DNA of 64,000 bases from JAIVGV01 sp032229975. Its GTDB lineage: Bacteria > Acidobacteriota > Blastocatellia > Pyrinomonadales > Pyrinomonadaceae. Where the stretch lies: NCBI GenBank assembly GCA_032229975.1, contig JAVXVG010000028.1, forward strand, positions 1 through 64,000. Direction: 5' to 3'. Below the pieces are notes generated by a model. It did not search any database and had not been told where the DNA came from. It was given only the letters and a program-made list of their open reading frames with translations. Below, in pieces: positions 1 through 6,875 of the stretch. The position numbers were made by a program, and so were the translations under genes. Numbering within the stretch: position 1 is the first letter of the stretch; every line of letters starts with the position of its first letter.

Positions 1-192
1 CGATTCCCTCTCTGGACTTGCTTCAACTCCTTCGATTCGTTCTGGCTCGTCTTCGAGCTTTTCTCGTTGGTCTTCGCGCTCAGGCGTTTGCGCCACAGGT
101 TGATCAGATGTGAAGCGGCCCGGCTGCTTGCGGTAGATCGTATAGACGATGGCAGCCAGAAGGACGACGGTGATGATGAAAACTGGACTCAC
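1..192 (-). CDS. Partial small membrane-anchored protein, unknown function
   Basis: An open frame runs from a GTG at 190-192 to the left edge of the window without a stop, giving the first 64 residues. The start is followed at once by a hydrophobic stretch (SPVFIITVVLLAAIVYTIY, residues about 2-20), then a charged tail rich in Glu, Arg and Lys. This is the look of a single-pass N-in anchor followed by a soluble acidic segment. It lies about 30 bp after thiS on the same strand, so it is probably the last visible gene of that operon. No convincing Shine-Dalgarno sequence is seen, and an alternative start cannot be excluded. I do not recognise the family. Confidence 0.5.
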   Translation of the reverse strand, partial: MSPVFIITVVLLAAIVYTIYRKQPGRFTSDQPVAQTPEREDQREKLEDEPERIEGVEASPERES

Positions 193-222
193 GTCTGAAT
201 TTGAATGTTCGCCGGTCGCAAG

Positions 223-429
223 CTAACGCGCACCACCGCCGACGAAGTGGACGACTTCGACGCGGTCGCCATCGGAGAGTTTCGTCTCGCTCCAATGCGC
301 GCGGCGCACGACCTCGCGGTTCAGTTCTACAGCCACGCGTTCCGGCGCGAGGGCCAGTTGCCGGACGAGTTCGCCGACCGTCATGCCGGATGCGACCTCG
401 CGCTCTTCGCCGTTGACGACTATCTTCAA
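223..429 (-). CDS. thiS: ThiS-like sulfur carrier protein
   Basis: A 68-residue beta-grasp protein starting MKIVVNGEERE and ending HFVGGGAR, the usual length for ThiS. In thiamine thiazole synthesis ThiS is adenylated at its C-terminal Gly-Gly by ThiF, then thiocarboxylated, and hands sulfur to ThiG. The pattern VNGEE near the N-terminus and DGDRVEVVHFVGGG near the C-terminus fits the family well. The odd point is the tail: canonical ThiS ends exactly at Gly-Gly, whereas here Ala-Arg follows GGG, so two residues would need trimming or the carrier serves another partner. No thiG, thiF or thiH is next to it in this window. It sits 11 bp after the upstream hypothetical gene. Confidence 0.8.
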   Translation of the reverse strand: MKIVVNGEEREVASGMTVGELVRQLALAPERVAVELNREVVRRAHWSETKLSDGDRVEVVHFVGGGAR

Positions 430-440
430 ATGATTGCGTC

Positions 441-1412
441 TTAGTTGTGATGGATAACCCGGCGCAGTTCCGCCGAGCAGTCGTCGCTATGTGCGCGCAC
501 GAGGATGGCGGCCCGGCCCAGCTTGAAGCGCGGCAACCAGACGTGCACGACCGCCAAGCCGTCCGCATCCGTCTTTGACGTGAGAATCAGTGGACGAAAC
601 TCCGTGCCCAGAACTTTCACCGTCACGTTCGCATCGCGAACGATCTCTCGAAAGCCGAATGCCCCGCGCAAGACTGCGACGCGCAATGTCACCATCTCGC
701 CCGCGTGATAGTCCTTCTCACCGAGTAGCTCGACGTGAAGGGCATCGTCGATCTCGACCGGAACAACTTCCGTCGCCTGTTCCTCGATACGCTCGTGGAG
801 GGCCTGCGCGACATCGGCAGCCGCAGCGACGAGAGTGCCCCCCGCTTGAGGCGACTCCAAATGAGAATCGTTGCGCGTGCCTTCCACAGTGGCGACGAGA
901 AGATCGGGCTCTACCTTGATATGTGGATCAGAATCAAATGTCGTGATGAAGAGTTCCCTGTCGGCGGTCGCGGCTCGCGTCTCTGTTGCTAGTGAGATCG
1001 TTTGAGGCTCGGTCGGAGAAGTCTTGTCGTGCGCGAATATCGCGGTTGATTCTACGGCTGCAATCGTCGTCGATGTTTCTTCAATGCCGATTGGCCCATC
1101 GGCCCTCGGCGTCGCGGCATGGCCCGGCGGCTGAGACGGCTCGCGCTGGCTCATGCGCTTGAGGTCTTCGATGCGACCGGCGTTGACGGCTGCGCAGATC
1201 AGCTTGTGTTGACGTTGGAGTCGCTCGCCGAGAACAGTTTGATCGAAGCCTGCGGCGAGGAGATCGTCGTAGGGGGCCCGCTTGCTTGCGAGGATCGCGC
1301 CGCCGACATAAACGAGCGAGAGGATGAGCGGCGTCTCCAGCCCCTTGTCCTCGGTCTGGACGTGATAGACCGTCCCGTTGTGCTCGATGTCTGTATTGAA
1401 ACCTGTGATCAC
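441..1412 (-). CDS. Conserved-looking hypothetical two-domain protein
   Basis: About 323 residues from a GTG at 1410-1412. The N-terminal 65 residues (FNTDIEHNGTVYHVQTED onward) form a compact domain. Then comes a low-complexity Pro/Ala/Thr/Glu-rich linker (residues about 95-220), and a C-terminal domain of about 95 residues with alternating beta strands that resembles an immunoglobulin-like or carboxypeptidase-regulatory sandwich. The frame stays open up to 1559, but a promoter-like sequence lies inside that extension and the extension has no family character, so I place the start at the GTG. I have the impression the N-terminal domain recurs in Acidobacteriota, but I cannot name a family or function. 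It is the first gene of the thiS operon, divergent from nuoA. Confidence 0.6.
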   Translation of the reverse strand: MITGFNTDIEHNGTVYHVQTEDKGLETPLILSLVYVGGAILASKRAPYDDLLAAGFDQTVLGERLQRQHKLICAAVNAGRIEDLKRMSQREPSQPPGHAATPRADGPIGIEETSTTIAAVESTAIFAHDKTSPTEPQTISLATETRAATADRELFITTFDSDPHIKVEPDLLVATVEGTRNDSHLESPQAGGTLVAAAADVAQALHERIEEQATEVVPVEIDDALHVELLGEKDYHAGEMVTLRVAVLRGAFGFREIVRDANVTVKVLGTEFRPLILTSKTDADGLAVVHVWLPRFKLGRAAILVRAHSDDCSAELRRVIHHN

Positions 1413-1480
1413 GATGACTTCAAGGATTGTGCTAAAGCGTGTGAGCTTGGCGCGCGATAAATTATTTGACGCCCGGATCG

Positions 1481-1510
1481 AAACTAACACACGGCTTCGC
1501 GGAGGGTCAA
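1481..1510 (-). promoter_or_regulatory. Predicted sigma-70-like promoter for the thiS operon
   Basis: On the minus strand TTGACC (1505-1510) is followed after 18 bp by TAGTTT (1481-1486), with TGT directly before it as an extended -10. It lies about 70 bp upstream of the GTG at 1412 and inside the longer open frame, supporting the shorter start. The -10 match is weak, so this is a prediction only. Confidence 0.35.
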
Positions 1511-1552
1511 TCTCCTTGAAAACCGCAGCTTTGCGCCGCGCGAACGACTTGC

Positions 1553-1581
1553 TTGACACCCCGCAGGCTCTGACTTACCAT
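1553..1581 (+). promoter_or_regulatory. Predicted promoter of the nuo operon
   Basis: A perfect -35 TTGACA (1553-1558), a 17-bp spacer and TACCAT (1576-1581, four of six consensus bases) lie about 85 bp upstream of the nuoA start. Transcription would begin near 1588. It is the best promoter match in front of the 15-kb complex I operon. Confidence 0.55.
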
Positions 1582-1666
1582 GACTTTGTACCAACATTCT
1601 CAATCTCGAAACGGGGTCGTCCGGCGCGCGCGAAATTTTTGCGGCGCGCATAAACGGGAGGGCGGT

Positions 1667-2155
1667 GTGCGCGACTTTCAACTGAGGGATTACCTGCCGA
1701 TCCTGCTGATGCTCGTCGTCGCGGGCGGCTTCGCGATCTCGCAGATCGTCTTGTCGCAACTCGTCGGGCAGCACAAGCCGACGCGCACGAAGCTGATGCC
1801 CTACGAGTGCGGCAAAGACCCCGTGGGTTCAGCGCGCGAACGCTTCTCGGTCAAGTTCTTTTTGATCGCGATGATCTTTATCCTCTTCGACATCGAGTTG
1901 ATCTTCCTGATGCCGTGGGCGGTCGTCTTCAAACAACTCGCGGCGCAGGGCCAGTCGATGCGCAACGTCGTCTTCGGCGAGATGATGGTCTTCGTCGTGC
2001 TGCTGCTCGTCGGCTACGTTTACGTTTTGAAGAAGGGCCTGTTCGATTGGAGCGAGCGAGCGCGGCGCGAAGCTGAGGCTGAAGGGCGCGCGCTGGCGAT
2101 CAGAGAGGCACGCGCGGCAGAGTTGGCGCGCGGCGATCTCAGTCGCGCCGCGTGA
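1667..2155 (+). CDS. nuoA: NADH-quinone oxidoreductase subunit A
   Basis: Small membrane subunit of the proton-pumping arm of complex I, near the quinone site. The 162-residue protein has three hydrophobic segments (residues about 8-30, 62-85 and 95-118) and the diagnostic loop YECGKDPVGSARERF followed by an FDIE motif, typical of NuoA/ND3. I choose the GTG at 1667 because GGGAGGG sits at 1656-1662; the upstream frame from 1580 has no NuoA character and overlaps the promoter. The C-terminal tail of about 35 residues is charged and Ala/Arg-rich, slightly longer than usual. First gene of the nuo operon. Confidence 0.93.
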   Translation: MRDFQLRDYLPILLMLVVAGGFAISQIVLSQLVGQHKPTRTKLMPYECGKDPVGSARERFSVKFFLIAMIFILFDIELIFLMPWAVVFKQLAAQGQSMRNVVFGEMMVFVVLLLVGYVYVLKKGLFDWSERARREAEAEGRALAIREARAAELARGDLSRAA

Positions 2156-2197
2156 GCGCGCAGATTTTTTCACGTTCACGCGCGGGGAATTTTCAAC

Positions 2198-2848
2198 ATG
2201 GGCATTGAGAACAAGATCGCGGAAGCGTTGCCGGAGATCATCACGACGCGACTTGATTCGCTCGTCAACTGGGCGCGCAAGTCTTCGCTGTGGCCCGCGA
2301 CGTTCGGTCTCGCCTGCTGCGCTATCGAGATGATGGCGACGACCGACTCGCGCCACGATCTTGCGCGCTTTGGCTCGGAAGTTTTTCGCGCCAGCCCGCG
2401 ACAGGCGGACGTGATGATCGTCTCAGGCCGCGTCTCGCGCAAGATGGCCCCCGTGCTTCGACGCATCTACGATCAGATGCCGGAGCCGAAGTGGGTCATC
2501 TCGATGGGCGCGTGCGCCACGTCGGGCGGCGTCTTCGATAACTATGCCATCGTGCAGGGCGTCGATAAGGTCGTGCCCGTCGATGTCTATATTCCGCGTT
2601 GCCCGCCGCGACCTGAAATGCTCATCCATGCCGTGATGATGCTGCAAGACAAGATCATGAAAGAGTCCATGCGCGACCGCAAAGATGTGAGCCGCGAAGA
2701 GTCGCGCGAAGCCGTGCCGCCGGGCACGCTCCCGCAGACGAGCGGCGTCTCCGCCACGAACGAAGCGGCGGCTGATAGCCCTTCGCAGATCGATTATTCG
2801 CGACCCTACACGATCCCTTCGCGCCACGAGCGACGGAGATCGTCTTGA
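2198..2848 (+). CDS. nuoB: NADH-quinone oxidoreductase subunit B
   Basis: Peripheral-arm subunit that binds iron-sulfur cluster N2, the last electron carrier before quinone. The N2 signature is visible: the tandem cysteines in FGLACCAIEMM, the cysteine in SMGACATSGG, and the one in YIPRCPPRPE. The core ends near residue 155; a tail of about 60 residues rich in Glu, Ser and Pro follows, longer than in E. coli NuoB and of unknown use. It starts 42 bp after nuoA, and a hairpin-forming repeat separates it from nuoC. Confidence 0.96.
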   Translation: MGIENKIAEALPEIITTRLDSLVNWARKSSLWPATFGLACCAIEMMATTDSRHDLARFGSEVFRASPRQADVMIVSGRVSRKMAPVLRRIYDQMPEPKWVISMGACATSGGVFDNYAIVQGVDKVVPVDVYIPRCPPRPEMLIHAVMMLQDKIMKESMRDRKDVSREESREAVPPGTLPQTSGVSATNEAAADSPSQIDYSRPYTIPSRHERRRSS

Positions 2849-2931
2849 AGCAATCAGCATTCAGTATTCAGCAGTCAGCCGAATTAAGAGCCGATTTGCT
2901 GAGTGTTGAGGCTGAGTCCTGAGTGCTGAAC
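2849..2931 (+). repeat. Inverted array of 7-nt words between nuoB and nuoC
   Basis: The left arm is built of degenerate heptamers TCAGCAT, TCAGTAT, TCAGCAG. The right arm carries the complement words GCTGAGT, GTTGAGG, CTGAGTC, so the two arms fold back over a short loop. It fills the whole gap between the nuoB stop and the nuoC ATG and leaves no room for a normal Shine-Dalgarno sequence. Same word family as the elements at 4766, 11377 and 36425. Confidence 0.75.
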
Positions 2932-3471
2932 ATGAGTCAAGACATCGAGCGCGAAAAGCAGATTGCGGATCAGGCGACGACGAACGACGCTTCGCAAGAG
3001 TCGCCGCTCGTCGCGGCGTTGCGCGCGGCGCATCCTGAATGGATCGGTGAAGTGATCGAAGCCTTCGGCGAGACGACCGTCGTCGTGCCGCGCGAATCGA
3101 TCGAGGGAGCGTGCCGGTTCTACAAGACGACGCTCGGTCTTGAGTTCACGATGCTCGTCGATCTCTGCGGCGTGGATCGAGGGCCGGAAGAAGACCCGCG
3201 CTTTGAGGTCAACTATCATCTCTTCTCGACGACGAAGTATCACCGCCTGCGTCTCAAAGTAATTCTCTCGGAGGACGACGCGCGCGTGCCGACCGTGACG
3301 ACCGTCTGGCGCACGGCGAACTGGCACGAGCGGGAGACGTGGGACATGTTCGGCATACGCTTCGACGGTCATCCTGATCTCCGCCGCATCCTCTTGCCCG
3401 AAGACTGGCAGGGGCACGCGCTGAGGAAAGATTTCCCGCTACGCGGCTTCGAGCCGTACAGCCTGACATGA
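2932..3471 (+). CDS. nuoC: NADH-quinone oxidoreductase subunit C
   Basis: Peripheral-arm subunit (30-kDa homologue) that scaffolds NuoD and NuoB; it binds no cofactor. The 179-residue protein shows the family signature HERETWDMFGIRFDGHPDLR followed by the LLPEDWQGHALRKDFPL region. A GTG at 2923 is in frame, but the ATG at 2932 is preferred because the GTG lies inside the repeat. The first 35 residues are a poorly conserved acidic leader. NuoC and NuoD are separate genes here, unlike the fused nuoCD of E. coli. Confidence 0.95.
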   Translation: MSQDIEREKQIADQATTNDASQESPLVAALRAAHPEWIGEVIEAFGETTVVVPRESIEGACRFYKTTLGLEFTMLVDLCGVDRGPEEDPRFEVNYHLFSTTKYHRLRLKVILSEDDARVPTVTTVWRTANWHERETWDMFGIRFDGHPDLRRILLPEDWQGHALRKDFPLRGFEPYSLT

Positions 3472-3556
3472 GTTCAAAGTTTCAAGTTTAAGGTTCAAAG
3501 TTAATGAGCTTTGCGCCTTAAACTTGAAACTTTGAACCTGAAACTTTGAACTCATG
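3467..3556 (+). repeat. Long perfect hairpin spanning the nuoC stop and nuoD start
   Basis: Built of words such as GTTTCAA and GTTCAAA. Two alternative perfect stems exist: a 22-bp stem pairing 3472-3493 with 3516-3537, and an 18-bp outer stem pairing 3467-3484 with 3539-3556. The outer stem contains the nuoC TGA on one side and the nuoD ATG on the other, so the start codon of nuoD can be base-paired. It fills the entire gap. Confidence 0.85.
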
Positions 3557-4765
3557 GTTACTTCTCTTCCGCCGCAGTTCGAGGTCGTCGATCAACCGCT
3601 CGACACGCAGATGACGTTGTCGTTCGGGCCCCAGCATCCTTCGACGCACGGCGTGCTGCGTCTTGAGATCGTCTTGGACGGCGAGATGATCGTGAAAGCC
3701 GTGCCCGACATCGGCTATCTCCACACGGGGATGGAGAAGCTCTTTGAATATAAGAAGTATCAGCAGGGCATCGTCATCACAGACCGGATGGACTATCTCA
3801 ACCCGCTCGGCAACAACCTCGCATACTGCATGGCGGTCGAGAAACTATTAGGGATTGAGATTCCTGAACGCGCGCAGGTCATACGCGTTTTGATGTGCGA
3901 GCTGCAACGCATCGCTTCGCACATGGTCTGGCTGGGGACGCACGCGCTCGACCTCGGCGCGATGACGGTCTTCTTCTACTGCTTCCGCGAGCGCGAGAAG
4001 ATTCTCAACATGATCGAGGCGGCGTCGGGCGAGCGCATGACGCCGTCATACTTTCGCATCGGCGGCTTGATGATGGACTTGCCCGCAGGCTTCGAGAAGC
4101 GTTGCCGGCAGTTCCTCGAAGGCTTCCCGCACTCGCTCGAAGACTTTCACGATCTGCTGACCGGCAATCGTATCTTTCAGAAGCGCACGCGCGGGGTCGG
4201 CGTCATCTCAGCCGAGGACGCGATTGATTGGGGCTTGACGGGGCCCTCTCTACGCGGCAGCAACGTCGCGCTCGACATACGCCGCGCGAATCCTTATTCG
4301 GGTTACGAGAACTACGACTTCGAGATTCCCGTCGAGACGGGCTGCGATGTGTGGTCGCGCTACATGGTGCGTATGCGCGAACTCCCCGAATCGATCAAGA
4401 TCATCCGTCAAGCTGTGGATCGACTCAAGCCCGGCCCCGTCAAGGCCGACGCGCCGAAAGTCGTCCTGCCTGATCGCGAGGCGATGAAGACGCACATGGA
4501 CGCGCTCATACATCACTTCCTGATCGTCGCCGAAGGCTTCAACGTGCCCGTCGGCGAGGTCTATCAAGCGATTGAAGGATCGAAGGGCGAGCTTGGCGTC
4601 TATATCAAGTCTGATGGTGGCCCTAAGCCCGCGCGCGTCCACGTGCGAGGTCCGAGTTTCATCAATCTTTCGGCCCTTCCGCTGATGACCGAAGGCGAGA
4701 TGATCGCAGACCTCGTCGCCGTCATCGGCTCTTTAGACATCGTGCTCGGAGAGATTGACAGGTAG
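3554..4765 (+). CDS. nuoD: NADH-quinone oxidoreductase subunit D
   Basis: The 49-kDa-homologue of complex I, which forms the quinone-reduction pocket with NuoB. At 403 residues it has the normal length. Visible landmarks are LSFGPQHPSTHGVLR near residue 20 (the catalytic His loop), GYLHTGMEKL, DRMDYLNPLGNN with the quinone-contacting Tyr, and the C-terminal GDLDIVLGEIDR-like ending (VIGSLDIVLGEIDR). It is evolutionarily the large subunit of a [NiFe] hydrogenase without the metal-binding cysteines. The ATG is embedded in the right arm of the preceding hairpin. Confidence 0.97.
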   Translation: MVTSLPPQFEVVDQPLDTQMTLSFGPQHPSTHGVLRLEIVLDGEMIVKAVPDIGYLHTGMEKLFEYKKYQQGIVITDRMDYLNPLGNNLAYCMAVEKLLGIEIPERAQVIRVLMCELQRIASHMVWLGTHALDLGAMTVFFYCFREREKILNMIEAASGERMTPSYFRIGGLMMDLPAGFEKRCRQFLEGFPHSLEDFHDLLTGNRIFQKRTRGVGVISAEDAIDWGLTGPSLRGSNVALDIRRANPYSGYENYDFEIPVETGCDVWSRYMVRMRELPESIKIIRQAVDRLKPGPVKADAPKVVLPDREAMKTHMDALIHHFLIVAEGFNVPVGEVYQAIEGSKGELGVYIKSDGGPKPARVHVRGPSFINLSALPLMTEGEMIADLVAVIGSLDIVLGEIDR

Positions 4766-4849
4766 CCATCAGCGTTCAGCATTCAGCGTTCAGCCAAACC
4801 TTGAGGCTGTCTTGCTGAATGCTGACGGCTGACGGCTGAGTGCTTACGC
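4766..4849 (+). repeat. Inverted array of 7-nt words between nuoD and nuoE
   Basis: The left arm repeats TCAGCGT, TCAGCAT, TCAGCGT from 4768; the right arm has GCTGAAT, GCTGACG, GCTGACG, GCTGAGT up to about 4843. The arms are complementary with few mismatches and flank the loop CAAACCTTGAGGCTGTCTT. The element fills the full gap between the nuoD stop and the nuoE ATG. Confidence 0.75.
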
Positions 4850-5419
4850 ATGAGTTCACAGTTCACGCCCAACAATCCTTTGCCGCAGGAAGCGCCCACG
4901 CCGCGCGAGATGGCCGTGTTCTCTGCGGAAGTTGAGGCGGAGATCGACGCGCATCTCGCGAAGTATCCGAAGGAGCGCAGTCGTTCGGCGATCCTGCCGT
5001 TGATGTTCATCGTGCAGCGCGAGCGCGGCTGGCTCGATCCGGCGGGCGTCGCGTATCTCGCGGATCGCTTGCGCCTTCGCATCACGGACATCTGGGAGGT
5101 AGCCACCTTCTACTCGATGCTCAACACGAAGCCCGTGGGCCAGTATCACGTGCAGGTGTGCCGCACGCTCTCTTGCAAGATCATGGGCGCGGCTACGATC
5201 ACGGAACACTGCTCAAAGAAACTCGGCATCAAGGTGGGCGAGACGAGCGACGACGGCAAGTTCTCGCTCTCCGAAGTTGAATGTCTGGGCTCGTGCGGCA
5301 CAGCCCCGATGCTGCAACTGGGCTTCGACTATCACGAGAACCTGACGCCCGAAAAAGTTGACGCTCTTCTAGATCAATGTTCGCGCGACGAATACGAGTT
5401 CAAAGTCAAAGTCTCGTAA
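4850..5419 (+). CDS. nuoE: NADH-quinone oxidoreductase subunit E
   Basis: The 24-kDa homologue: a thioredoxin-fold subunit that carries the [2Fe-2S] cluster N1a beside the flavin subunit. The four ligands are present as CRTLSC (Cys-x4-Cys) and CLGSC (Cys-x3-Cys), followed by the usual GTAPMLQ. The N-terminal helical part includes IWEVATFYSML. Length is 189 residues, normal for the family, with a disordered first 20 residues. It acts with NuoF and NuoG as the NADH-dehydrogenase module. Confidence 0.96.
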   Translation: MSSQFTPNNPLPQEAPTPREMAVFSAEVEAEIDAHLAKYPKERSRSAILPLMFIVQRERGWLDPAGVAYLADRLRLRITDIWEVATFYSMLNTKPVGQYHVQVCRTLSCKIMGAATITEHCSKKLGIKVGETSDDGKFSLSEVECLGSCGTAPMLQLGFDYHENLTPEKVDALLDQCSRDEYEFKVKVS

Positions 5420-5445
5420 ACGGTGTGCCACGGCTTTGAGTTCTT

Positions 5446-5481
5446 TTCGATTTACCATTTACGATTGACCATCTACCAATC
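5446..5481 (+). repeat. Single-arm 7-nt repeat upstream of nuoF
   Basis: Four tandem degenerate heptamers (TTTACCA, TTTACGA, TTGACCA, TCTACCA) lie just before the nuoF ATG. Unlike the other elements no opposite arm is obvious here, so it looks like a half-element. The words match the right arm of the element after nuoN (16958-17050). Confidence 0.6.
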
Positions 5482-5482
5482 A

Positions 5483-6844
5483 ATGTTCATCGGCGCAATC
5501 GGCTGCGAGCCGCTACAACTCAGACGCGTCCATCTCGAAGGGTCGCACACGCTCGACGTGTATCGACGCAACGGCGGCTACGAGGCGATCAAAAAAGTTC
5601 TCGATGGACTGTCGCCCGATGATGTGATCGCCGAGATCAAGAAGTCCGCGCTGCGCGGTCGCGGCGGCGCAGGATTCCCAACGGGCATGAAGTGGAGTTT
5701 CGTCCCGAAGGACTCACCGAAGCCAAAGTACGTCGTCTGCAACGCAGACGAATCTGAGCCCGGCACGTTCAAGGATCGCTACCTGATGGAGCGCGATCCG
5801 CACGCGCTCATCGAAGGAATGTTGATTGCGGCTTACGCGCTCGGCGCGCGCGTCAATTACATCTACACGCGCGGCGAGTATCGCTACCTCATCAACATTA
5901 TGGACGCCGCGCTCGACGAAGCGCGCGCCGCAGGTCTGCTCGGCGAGAAAATCTTAGGCTCAAATTTTTCGTGCGACATCTACACGCACACGGGCGCGGG
6001 CGCGTACATCTGCGGCGAAGAGACTGCGCTCTTGAATTCGCTCGAAGGCCTGCGGGGCCACCCGCGCATGAAGCCCCCCTTCCCCGCCGTCTCCGGCCTC
6101 TATGCGTGCCCGACGGTCGTCAACAACGTCGAGACGCTGACCGCCGTGCCCGACATCATCAAGATGGGCGGCGAGGCTTGGCAGAAGTTGGGGACGGAGA
6201 AGAGCGGCGGCACAAAGGTCTGGTCGGTCTCCGGCCACGTCGCACGCCCCGGCGTCTATGAGCTGCCGATGGGCTACTCCGACATGGAGAAGTTCATCAT
6301 GGAGGACTGTCAAGGCATCGCGAACGGGCGACAACTCAAGGCGGTCATTCCCGGCGGCTCATCTGTTTACATCATGCCCGCGCGCGACATCGTAGGTAAG
6401 AGCGTGAAGATGGATTACGAGGGACTCGTCGCGGGCGGCTCGATGGTCGGCTCTGGCGGCTTCATCGTGATGGACGAGACTGTAGATATTTTTGAATCGA
6501 CGATGAACCTGACGGAGTTTTACAAACACGAATCATGCGGCTGGTGCACGCCCTGTCGAGAGGGCACGGACTGGCTCGTCAAAGTCTTCAAGCGCATCGC
6601 GCGTGGCGAGGGCCAGCCCGACGACGCGCAACTGCTCCTCGATCTCTGCGACAACATCGAGGGCAAAAGTTTCTGCCCGCTCGGAGATGCCGCAGCGTGG
6701 CCCATTCAGTCAGCGATCAAAAAGTTCCCCGAAGATTTTCGTAAACACCTTGTCGGCATCGCGGAGCGCGCGACGGTCGGCACGACATCGTCGCCCGTCG
6801 CAGCGCGCGAGGGCGCGGCGACAGAAGCGTTGCCGACTGTCTGA
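5483..6844 (+). CDS. nuoF: NADH-quinone oxidoreductase subunit F
   Basis: The 51-kDa homologue, which binds NADH, FMN and cluster N3 and is where electrons enter complex I. Motifs: GRGGAGFPTGMKW (nucleotide/FMN loop), CNADESEPGTFKDR, the glycine-rich GAGAYICGEETALLNSLEG, and the cluster ligands in ESCGWCTPCREG plus the later SFCPLGD cysteine. The frame is open back to 5423, but the 20 extra residues are translation of the repeat, so the ATG at 5483 is taken. That gives 453 residues, somewhat longer than usual because of a C-terminal Ala/Thr-rich extension. Confidence 0.96.
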   Translation: MFIGAIGCEPLQLRRVHLEGSHTLDVYRRNGGYEAIKKVLDGLSPDDVIAEIKKSALRGRGGAGFPTGMKWSFVPKDSPKPKYVVCNADESEPGTFKDRYLMERDPHALIEGMLIAAYALGARVNYIYTRGEYRYLINIMDAALDEARAAGLLGEKILGSNFSCDIYTHTGAGAYICGEETALLNSLEGLRGHPRMKPPFPAVSGLYACPTVVNNVETLTAVPDIIKMGGEAWQKLGTEKSGGTKVWSVSGHVARPGVYELPMGYSDMEKFIMEDCQGIANGRQLKAVIPGGSSVYIMPARDIVGKSVKMDYEGLVAGGSMVGSGGFIVMDETVDIFESTMNLTEFYKHESCGWCTPCREGTDWLVKVFKRIARGEGQPDDAQLLLDLCDNIEGKSFCPLGDAAAWPIQSAIKKFPEDFRKHLVGIAERATVGTTSSPVAAREGAATEALPTV

Positions 6845-6875
6845 GTTGCTGACGCAATCTCAAGAACGAATTTTT

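Noticed and set aside
6603..6875. N-terminal extension of NuoG
   Set aside because: It overlaps nuoF, and the NuoG family N-terminus begins at the ATG at 6876.
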